This document shows, in pieces, positions 53,042-61,268 of a DNA stretch of 64,000 nt. The stretch is from contig NZ_VSZO01000002.1 in assembly GCF_008312935.1 (NCBI RefSeq), positions 186,001 to 250,000 on the forward strand, in the 5' to 3' direction. Made by a program: the position numbers and the translations under genes. This stretch comes from Roseiconus lacunae. Lineage in GTDB: Bacteria > Planctomycetota > Planctomycetia > Pirellulales > Pirellulaceae. The notes beneath the pieces were generated by a model. The model made no database searches, was not told where the DNA came from, and saw nothing but the letters and a program-made list of their open reading frames with translations. The number at the start of each line of letters is the position of its first letter. The first letter of the stretch is position 1.

Positions 53042-53114
53042 CAGGAGTGGAGGGACTCGAACCCCCAGCCGCTGGTTTTGGAAACCAGAGCTCTGCCAAT
53101 TGAGCTACACTCCT
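53042..53114 (-). tRNA. tRNA-Trp (anticodon CCA)
   Basis: A full cloverleaf of 73 bases on the minus strand. Acceptor AGGAGTG/CACTCCT, D-arm GCTC/GAGC, anticodon stem CTGGT/ACCAG with loop TTCCAAA (CCA), T-arm GGGGG-TTCGAGT-CCCTC, and discriminator G as usual for tRNA-Trp. No CCA is encoded. It lies between tuf and secE. Confidence 0.97.
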
Positions 53115-53258
53115 TTGCCAAAGTGTCCACATCTGTGAGCCACTTCGGTGACGTATTCTAACGCAGAGAACCAACGTCCCGACAGGCGGTCCGCTGGCTC
53201 TCCGGTGGATTTCTCTAAGATTTGACCGGTGGGCACCGGCCCCATCGGTTAGCCGAGA

Positions 53259-54888
<1,630 letters not shown>

Positions 54889-54956
54889 AACGGTCGGTAT
54901 TGGCCGTTGCCAGCCGTACCCTCGATCGGCCGTCGACTGAGCGACGGCAAACGAAG

Positions 54957-55027
54957 AGCGGGTGAAGGGAATCGAACCCTCGTATTCAGCTTGGAAGGCT
55001 GCTGCACTACCATTGTGCTACACCCGC
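54957..55027 (-). tRNA. tRNA-Gly (anticodon TCC)
   Basis: Cloverleaf on the minus strand: acceptor GCGGGTG/CACCCGC, anticodon arm with loop CTTCCAA (TCC), T-arm GAGGG-TTCGATT-CCCTT. No encoded CCA. It lies 68 bases from the tRNA-Thr(GGT) gene and 78 bases from tRNA-Tyr. Confidence 0.96.
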
Positions 55028-55105
55028 TTTCTGGAAGACTTCCTTCGCCGCGACCGATGAGTCAGGAGATTCACTCTCCTGCCTTCCAGTTTCAACAGTC
55101 GCAAA

Positions 55106-55187
55106 TGGGGGCTATTGGATTCGAACCAATGTAGGCGTAGCCAGCGGATTTACAGTCCGCCCCCTTTAACCACTCGGGCAAACCCCC
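55106..55187 (-). tRNA. tRNA-Tyr (anticodon GTA)
   Basis: A class II tRNA of 82 bases on the minus strand with a long variable arm. Acceptor GGGGGTT/AGCCCCC, anticodon stem GCGGA/TCCGC with loop CTGTAAA (GTA), T-arm ATTGG-TTCGAAT-CCAAT, discriminator A. No encoded CCA. Confidence 0.96.
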
Positions 55188-55504
55188 TTTCGTCCTTTCG
55201 AACGCGATTCTCTCTCTCGGCGATTCCGTGCTGCGTATTCTCGCTGTTTCCGTGCTGTTAAATTCCGTCGGGGTCGCCGCCGGACAGTTTCTCATTCTTA
55301 GGTTTGCCGTTTTAGCCAGTTTCGGTCATCCCGTCACTGGGGCTAGTCAACTTAGTTTGCCGAAGAACCTCTCGGAAGCTTTAAAAACACAGGACGCAAG
55401 CCGACGGCGGTCACCGCAAGCCCAACAAATCCCTGAGTCTTCGACCACTCGCCAAACGCAAATCCGTTCGACTCACGGTTCTCGGACAGGTCCTCAGTCA
55501 ACAA
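55188..55504. other. long spacer inside the tRNA cluster
   Basis: About 320 bases separate tRNA-Tyr from tRNA-Thr(TGT), whereas the other three tRNAs are within about 80 bases of each other. A rightward open frame of 103 codons overlaps it and the tRNA, but has no coding signs. A separate promoter for Tyr-Gly-Thr could lie here; I cannot point to it. Confidence 0.35.
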
Positions 55505-55577
55505 AGCCAGCGGAGGGACTCGAACCCACGGCCGGCTGATTACAAATCAGCTGCTCTACCAACTGAGCTACGCTGGC
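55505..55577 (-). tRNA. tRNA-Thr (anticodon TGT)
   Basis: Cloverleaf on the minus strand: acceptor GCCAGCG/CGCTGGC, anticodon stem GCTGA/TCAGC with loop TTTGTAA (TGT), T-arm GTGGG-TTCGAGT-CCCTC. No encoded CCA. It is the first of the Thr-Tyr-Gly-Thr-tuf series. Confidence 0.96.
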
Positions 55578-56128
55578 AATGGTTGTTCGCCAAAGCCGAC
55601 ACTCCAAATCGCAGCCAATGCGGTCGTATCGCACCACAATCGCTGAGAGACGCAGAGTTTAGCAATCGATCGATTTGGGGCAAGCCGGATTTGGAATCAA
55701 CTTGACGCAAATACTTTGACCGCCAATCGACTCCTCTTCGACACGCAGGTCCGATCGACGGTTCGGCCTTCCTTTCGGATCCGCCTCGCCACGCTTCGAA
55801 CCAACCCCGCTTTGAACCAAGTCTGGCTCGGCAGGTACGCAATCATTCGGCATGATCTCGCCCCGGCATGAGACTCTTTGTGCCTTTTTGAGCCCCGGGA
55901 ACACACGAGAAAGCTCTCGCCGACGGGGACGCGACACGCGAGTGGTGTTTTTGGGACGAGAAATCAGGCTGTTTTTGTTCATCAAATGAGGAGCCATTGC
56001 AATCGTCAGGCGAAGTCTGCGAAGGCAAACTTTTTTGCCCAGAGCACACTCCCGACTCCCCATCCCGCGCCGCGGTGATCTCGAAGCTCCCCTGACTTGT
56101 GCTTTTTCGCCAACCATTTGACCACACA
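55578..56128. other. intergenic stretch upstream of the tRNA cluster
   Basis: About 550 bases that should hold the promoter of the tRNA-tuf transcript. Leftward open frames of 94-152 codons exist here but are Arg/Ser/Cys-rich and look spurious. No clear promoter boxes were found. Confidence 0.35.
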
Positions 56129-56192
56129 GGCCCGATGCTAGGACCGGCCCGATGCTAGGACCGGCCCGATGCTAGGACCGGCCCGACGCGAG
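56129..56192. repeat. 17-bp tandem repeat, three full copies
   Basis: GGCCCGATGCTAGGACC is repeated exactly at 56129, 56146 and 56163, followed by a partial, changed copy (GGCCCGACGCGAG) at 56180. There is no spacer, so it is not CRISPR. It lies between the tRNA cluster and the stop of the DUF11 gene. Confidence 0.9.
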
Positions 56193-56289
56193 CGTTTGGC
56201 TTGCGACTTCCGGATCGGTGCGGCATCGCTGCCAGCGGTACAACCTTATTGCTTGATCGAGTTCTCGAAGGATTCGGTCAAACGCGTCC

Positions 56290-59200
56290 CTATCGGTCCG
56301 CGTAAACCATGATGCTTTCTTCTTTGGTGACTCGCACGTTGGACTGATCGCTGATCACAAAGGCTTTCACCAAGTGACGTCCCGGTGCGACACCCTTCGC
56401 TTTTACCCGATAGACGACTTCGTCGTTTGCCTTGAGCAGTTGACGGGGTGAAAAGCTAACGATCCCGTTGCCTTGGGCGGTAAAATCGCCTTGTTCGGCA
56501 AGCGTCAATCCTTCTGGCAATTGCAGCGCGACGTTTACGTTGTTGTCATCACGCGACCCTGTATTGGCCACTCGAATTTCATACGTTGTCACCCCACCTA
56601 CTTCGATCGGATCGGCGGTATCGGCAATCGAGAAGGTCAATTCAGCCAGCGAATCGACGACCACTTGGGAATCCGCGACCGTCTTCACGCCCAAGTCTGC
56701 ACTCGCTTCACTTCTCAGCACACGATTGCCTTCCTCGACGGGCAACAAGGTGACTTGGACCTTGCCCCATTCTCCGGCGGGCAGTTCCTCCAGTGACCAG
56801 AACACGGCATGTCGTGCCGGGTCGTACTGGCCTTCGAAGTTCGTTTTGACGAACGTGAATCCTCGATCGAGCTGAAGACTTAAATCAACGTTGTCTGCCG
56901 GTGCAGTCCCAACGTTGTCGATCCGAAGCTCATACGTTGCCTGACGCTCCAGATATCGCCGTGATGGTCCTGCGAGTGCCAGTTTTAGATCAGGGGAAAC
57001 CACGTTCACGGAAACAGAATGGGTGGTTTCCAGACCGTCGTCGGCCTTCACACGAATGGTGTTTTCAATCACGCCGGGCTTGACCGCCTTCATCCGCAAC
57101 ACTTGCCGCCGCACCTCACCCGGTCGCAACGACCCGATCAAGTTGTCGAGTTGCTTTCCGGCTGGGTGGGACAATCCCTCTGGAACGTCCTCTTGAAGCA
57201 AGACGCCTGTCGCTTCACCACTCCCCGGATTGCTCACCTCCAGCTCGATCTCAAGTTGTTGACCGATCAGCACTTTTTCGGGTGCACGCTGAACGATTTT
57301 CAGCTCCGGACGTGTACTGACCGTGCGGACCGACGCTGCCGCTTGGAACGCGACGCGGGCAACGCTGCCAAGCTCGCCTTCCTGCTGCGGTGTCAACTGC
57401 AGTGTGATCGTACGTTCCTGGCCAGCTTCTAAATCACCGAGTTCCCAATACAGTTCCGGTTGGTATTTCGGGTTTGGTCGTGGGGTCGCATCGGTCAGCA
57501 CCGTCCCTTGGGGAACGCGATCGAACACTTGAACGTTCAATGCTTTTGCGTTGCCGACATTTCGGACCGTGATCACGAAGGACGCCGGCTTGCCGACTTT
57601 GACTTCTTGGGGGGCTCGTTTTTCGATGATCACCGAAGGCGCTTGCGGACCGTCTAAGTTCCGCTCGCCCGGTGATGCCAAGGTCACCCCCGAAGGATTC
57701 TCCGACGCCGCATTTTGTTGTTTAAATCCGGCCGGGTGGTAGATCGAATTGTTCAGCGCTGGGTTGGTTTGCGATGCATTGGTTTGCTGTCCTTGTCCCG
57801 GGAAAGCCTGCGTGGGCGGCCCTTGTCCGGGAAGCGAATGAGCAGGCAATTGTGGCAATTGCTGCGTATCACCATACCCCGACGGCATTGCCGTTCCGCC
57901 GATAGGACCGGTTTGCACACTTCCCATTCGCAGATTTGGCGACTGCTGCCCACCACTGGGCGATGGGGCATTTTGTTGTGCAAACGCAGGCAGCTGCCCG
58001 GCTTGATCGGTTGCTGGATAACCACCCGCACCCGGATTAGGACCGGCGCCGACGGGGATTTCGAACTGGCCACCTGTTTGGGCAAACTCGCCGGTCGGCC
58101 CGCCGTTGGGATAACCATTGCCAGCGTATCCAGTGTGGTCCGCTGGCCCTGAGAAATTTGCAGCGGAAGCTTGATCAAAACCACCGAATTGATCTGCTTG
58201 CCCAGACGCGCCCACTCGACCTGTCAAGCCAACGGGTTCGGAAACGCTGCCATCGGCACCCACGATTTTTGGACTCGATGCAAAGCCGATCGCCGCTTGC
58301 GGGGCATGATTGTCGGTCGCATTCATCGCCGGATGCCCCATCGAATCCGGGTTGATTTTAATCGTGCTCGACGGTGCCTCGGCCAAACGGATCGCTTGGT
58401 TGTCCGAACCTGGCATCACGGGTGCCAGCATTGCGGCGGGTCGACCAGACGCCGGGTTGGCGGTGTCGGCCAATCCCGGTGTTGGCATTGGGATCGAATC
58501 AGATTCTCCCATCATCCCCGCAGCGGACGGATCAAACGATGCTCCGCTGTCCATTGTCATCGCCGGCGCGTGATCGGCGAAGCCTTCATCACCACCAAAA
58601 TCGCCGCGAAGATCATTTCCACCACGGAGATCGTTTACCGGCGCGTTGCCGCTAGCGATCGACATCGCGGGAGCTGCACCTTGCGCCCCGGCGTTGCTTG
58701 ACGTCGCGTCGTGACGCTGCGCGGTATCGTGTTGGGCTGTATCGTATTGGGCTGTGTCGGCGAATTGAATCGACGACATTCGTGGTTGGCTTGGCATCCC
58801 CGCAGGCATATCGGCTGTTGTGGGCAACCCGATCGCAAAGTTGGGGCCCGCACCGCCAGCGGTTTCTGTTGCTTGTGGAACGGCCAAAGGCTCGTTCCCA
58901 TCGCCAGACGCGTCCATCGGAGGCATTTCATCGAAGCCCGGCAGACGCATGCTCGGCCCGGACTCAGAAACGCCAGACATCGACGGCGTACCGGCAGGCA
59001 GTGCCATCGCGGCGTCGGCTGCCTCGGTGTGCTGCACCAGACGAACCGAATCGTCTGAGGAACTTTTGGCCTTGCCTTCCTCGCCCGAAGCGTCAAACGG
59101 TTTAAGCGCTGAAGCCTCGGCAGGGTCCGCGCTCACCAAGTCGTTCGTCGTTGCTGGATCAGTGTTGTCGAGATCCGCAAGGCCAACCGGCATCGCCGCG

Positions 59201-59337
59201 TTAGCTTGAGGAATGTTTTCTTCGGTCCAGGCCGATTCAGTTGCCGCGAGCTTCTCTTTCTGTGATTGGGCGGCCATGATGGCGCCCGTCAAAATTGTCA
59301 CAACACCTGCGGCGAGTCGAACGCCAAACGCTTTCAT
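56290..59337 (-). CDS. large secreted DUF11-repeat surface protein
   Basis: A 1015-residue exported protein. A signal segment (AFGVRLAAGVVTILTGAIMAAQS) starts it. Residues 30-570 are low-complexity, rich in Ala, Gly, Pro, Gln and Met, and probably disordered. Residues about 575-1010 contain at least four Ig-like DUF11/CARDB-type repeats, recognisable by 'EVKVGKPASFVITVRNVGNAKALNVQVFD' and similar blocks (PEKVLIGQQLEIELEVSNPGSGEATGV, RQATYELRIDNVGTAPADNV, GGVTTYEIRVANTGSRDDNNV). This resembles the OmcB-like cysteine-poor surface proteins of planctomycetes. A cell-surface structural role is inferred. It is divergent from the outer-membrane protein at 59946. Confidence 0.87.
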   Translation of the reverse strand: MKAFGVRLAAGVVTILTGAIMAAQSQKEKLAATESAWTEENIPQANAAMPVGLADLDNTDPATTNDLVSADPAEASALKPFDASGEEGKAKSSSDDSVRLVQHTEAADAAMALPAGTPSMSGVSESGPSMRLPGFDEMPPMDASGDGNEPLAVPQATETAGGAGPNFAIGLPTTADMPAGMPSQPRMSSIQFADTAQYDTAQHDTAQRHDATSSNAGAQGAAPAMSIASGNAPVNDLRGGNDLRGDFGGDEGFADHAPAMTMDSGASFDPSAAGMMGESDSIPMPTPGLADTANPASGRPAAMLAPVMPGSDNQAIRLAEAPSSTIKINPDSMGHPAMNATDNHAPQAAIGFASSPKIVGADGSVSEPVGLTGRVGASGQADQFGGFDQASAANFSGPADHTGYAGNGYPNGGPTGEFAQTGGQFEIPVGAGPNPGAGGYPATDQAGQLPAFAQQNAPSPSGGQQSPNLRMGSVQTGPIGGTAMPSGYGDTQQLPQLPAHSLPGQGPPTQAFPGQGQQTNASQTNPALNNSIYHPAGFKQQNAASENPSGVTLASPGERNLDGPQAPSVIIEKRAPQEVKVGKPASFVITVRNVGNAKALNVQVFDRVPQGTVLTDATPRPNPKYQPELYWELGDLEAGQERTITLQLTPQQEGELGSVARVAFQAAASVRTVSTRPELKIVQRAPEKVLIGQQLEIELEVSNPGSGEATGVLLQEDVPEGLSHPAGKQLDNLIGSLRPGEVRRQVLRMKAVKPGVIENTIRVKADDGLETTHSVSVNVVSPDLKLALAGPSRRYLERQATYELRIDNVGTAPADNVDLSLQLDRGFTFVKTNFEGQYDPARHAVFWSLEELPAGEWGKVQVTLLPVEEGNRVLRSEASADLGVKTVADSQVVVDSLAELTFSIADTADPIEVGGVTTYEIRVANTGSRDDNNVNVALQLPEGLTLAEQGDFTAQGNGIVSFSPRQLLKANDEVVYRVKAKGVAPGRHLVKAFVISDQSNVRVTKEESIMVYADR

Positions 59338-59945
59338 GGGTCACAATCCGTTGGTGAAAAAACCGTCCTGGTCCTTCTTGAAAGGTTGGCTTTAGCAAAA
59401 ATGGCAGGGAGATGAAAAGTGCGGTTAAAGAATTCCCAGCAGCCGGCGCGTTCTCTCTGCCCCGCGTTGATGGTTTCCGTCGCCTTCATTCTGGGTTTGC
59501 CCACGGGCACACGGCCACGGTTGAGCTGGGATCAACGATCACCAACGCCAGTTGCTGATCGTTGAGAGTGATTCATTTGAAACAAAGCACTGGGACCGTC
59601 GCTTTTGCCGGCGTTTTCCTGGCGAGAAAATGCCGTTGCCCCCCAACGACGGCAAATGGCCAGCGATTTTTCGTGAACATCAAACATTTTTTGCTTGAGG
59701 GATCGAGACCGAGTGAGGGTCGATCCTGATCGATTGTGCCGGTACGTCACGAAACACACGGCGACCAACGGTCATCCCAGCCCACCCCCCGGTTCAGCGC
59801 TGTCAAGGTTTTCGGATTGCCAAACTTTTGACATCAAAATTTGACGACCGTATGGGCTGTTCGACGCTCGGGGTTTCGCATCGGGTCAAAAGTCATCGCT
59901 TCCGATTTGGTCCAACACCGAACCGATCACACGGAGGCGAAAAAG
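59338..59945. other. divergent intergenic region, about 600 bases
   Basis: This separates the leftward DUF11 gene and the rightward outer-membrane protein gene and should contain both promoters. It holds the strong stem-loop at 59532-59565, listed separately. No coding frame looks real. Confidence 0.4.
59532..59565. other. 14-bp near-perfect stem-loop
   Basis: TCAACGATCA (59532-59541) pairs with TGATCGTTGA (59556-59565); after one C/C mismatch, CAAC (59543-59546) pairs with GTTG (59551-59554), leaving a GCCA loop. There is no T-tract on either side. It could be a dyad operator, a small RNA hairpin or a remnant of a mobile element. Confidence 0.6.
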
Positions 59946-61037
59946 ATGAGATCAACGGTACGAAATAGACTTCAGAAATTAGTGTTGGCGATCGCCATTG
60001 CCACCGGTGCCGGGCCCGCCGCGAACGCAGCCGGCCTAGGGCTGCTCGGTGGCGGTTGTGATTCGTCGGGATGCTGCGACACCCTCGGGTGTGACGGTGA
60101 CTGCGGATGTGCGACCGGATGCGATTCATCCTGCTTCGATCCTGGATGTTGTGATCGCGGTTGCGATTCCGGCTGCATGTCGTCCTGTGGGGATAACTTG
60201 CTGGCCGGCCTGATCAAGCCGACCGATCATTGCTTTGACGACTTTGTCAGCCCAATGATCAACTTTGTCCACTTCGAGGATCCACGTACATTGACCGAGA
60301 TCCGCCCGATCTTTGTCAATCACTGGATTCCCGATCGGATCGGCAACAACGTGTCTGCCGGCGGGACCGTGCAATTGCTAGCGATGCAATTTCGAGTCGC
60401 GTTGACGGAGCGTTTGAGCTTAATCGGTGTCAAAGACGGCTATATCTGGGGTAATACTGACGGAACGTTAGGCACCCTATTAGATGATGGCTGGGCTTCG
60501 GTGTCGGCTGGCTTGAAGTACAACTTGCTTCGTGATTCGCAAAGCGGCACGCTGTTTTCGGTTGGGGGGACTTACGAACTCCCGATCGGCAGCCAAGACG
60601 CTTTGCAGGACATCGGCGATGGCGAATTCCACCTGTTCGCGACAGGTGGGCAGCGTCTACTCGATGGCAATGCCCACGTGATGTCGGCATTCGGATGGCG
60701 GGTTCCTGCAGATGATTCCGTACAAACCGAGTCGATTCACTGGTCCAATCACGCCGACTTGAAAATCACCGATCGCGTCTACCTGTTAACAGAGGTGGCG
60801 TGGTGGCACTGGACCGAAGGGGCGAGCGCCGGAACACCACTCGGCGTCGCCGGTCAAGACTTGTTCAATTTGTCAGCGAGTGACGTCGCTGGGAACGATC
60901 TGGTGACTCAATCGGTCGGCATGAAATACAAGCCAAATTGCTCGACCGAGTATGGGCTTGCCTACGAATTTCCATTGACGGAATTCAAAGACGTGATCGA
61001 AAGCCGTTTGCAAGTCGAAGCGATTTATCGTTTCTAA
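59946..61037 (+). CDS. Cys-rich outer-membrane beta-barrel protein
   Basis: A 363-residue protein with a strong Shine-Dalgarno GGAGG 8 bases before the ATG at 59946. The signal peptide (LQKLVLAIAIATGAGPAANAAG) is followed by a remarkable segment of about 50 residues with 16 or so Cys (GGGCDSSGCCDTLGCDGDCG, then CATGCDSSCFDPGCC and CDRGCDSGCMSSCG). The rest alternates strands in the manner of an outer-membrane barrel (VQLLAMQFRVALTERLSLIGV, WASVSAGLKYNLL, TLFSVGGTYELPIG) and ends with a C-terminal aromatic: EAIYRF. Planctomycetes have many such proteins. The Cys cluster may be disulfide-linked or bind metal. Confidence 0.87.
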   Translation: MRSTVRNRLQKLVLAIAIATGAGPAANAAGLGLLGGGCDSSGCCDTLGCDGDCGCATGCDSSCFDPGCCDRGCDSGCMSSCGDNLLAGLIKPTDHCFDDFVSPMINFVHFEDPRTLTEIRPIFVNHWIPDRIGNNVSAGGTVQLLAMQFRVALTERLSLIGVKDGYIWGNTDGTLGTLLDDGWASVSAGLKYNLLRDSQSGTLFSVGGTYELPIGSQDALQDIGDGEFHLFATGGQRLLDGNAHVMSAFGWRVPADDSVQTESIHWSNHADLKITDRVYLLTEVAWWHWTEGASAGTPLGVAGQDLFNLSASDVAGNDLVTQSVGMKYKPNCSTEYGLAYEFPLTEFKDVIESRLQVEAIYRF

Positions 61038-61046
61038 CCAAACAGC

Positions 61047-61176
61047 TGGTGCTCTGTTCCGGTTCGATCTCAGGGCTAGCCGAATGGCGTTCGCCACGGT
61101 TTCCGAGCAATCAGGCGGGACTATCGCACGTCAGTTGAAGTCTCGCACCCGAACTTTCGATTGGAACGGAGCACTA
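61047..61176. repeat. dispersed nested-palindrome repeat, copy D (in 3' UTR)
   Basis: The ends TGGTGCTCTGTTCCGGTTCGA (61047-) and TCGATTGGAACGGAGCACTA (61157-61176) are imperfect inverted repeats related to those of the 48963-49118 element. The core GGGCTAGCCGAATGGCGTTCGCC (61073-61095) matches the family; the right arm has decayed. It starts 10 bases after the outer-membrane protein's stop and precedes a terminator, so it is transcribed as a 3' UTR. Confidence 0.78.
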
Positions 61177-61233
61177 AAAGGGGATTTAACATCGCAAAGC
61201 GTCGCCATCGCTTTTCCGAGTGACTTCAAAGAG

Positions 61234-61268
61234 GAGTGTGCCGAACGATTCGGCACACTCCTTTTTTT
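61234..61268 (+). terminator. strong intrinsic terminator
   Basis: GAGTGTGCCGAA (61234-61245), loop CGA, TTCGGCACACTC (61249-61260), then CTTTTTTT. A 12-bp perfect stem with a T-tract is a textbook Rho-independent terminator for rightward transcription of the outer-membrane gene. Its T-tract reaches the stop codon of the convergent ATPase gene at 61267. Confidence 0.93.

Noticed and set aside
55228-55539. A 103-codon rightward frame with a hydrophobic start
   Set aside because: It runs antisense into tRNA-Thr(TGT); the hydrophobic start looks accidental and the rest is unstructured.
55659-56127. Leftward frames of 94-152 codons upstream of the tRNA cluster
   Set aside because: Cys/Arg/Ser-rich, no domain, no Shine-Dalgarno sequence, and they partly overlap one another in different frames.
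56129-56192. Possible CRISPR array
   Set aside because: The 17-base units are directly adjacent with no spacers, and no cas genes are in the window.
57715-58701. Several rightward frames opposite the DUF11 protein gene
   Set aside because: They arise from the low-complexity Gly/Pro/Gln coding region and have no family features.
59532-59768. A 78-codon leftward frame in the divergent region
   Set aside because: It is built over the stem-loop and has no coding character.
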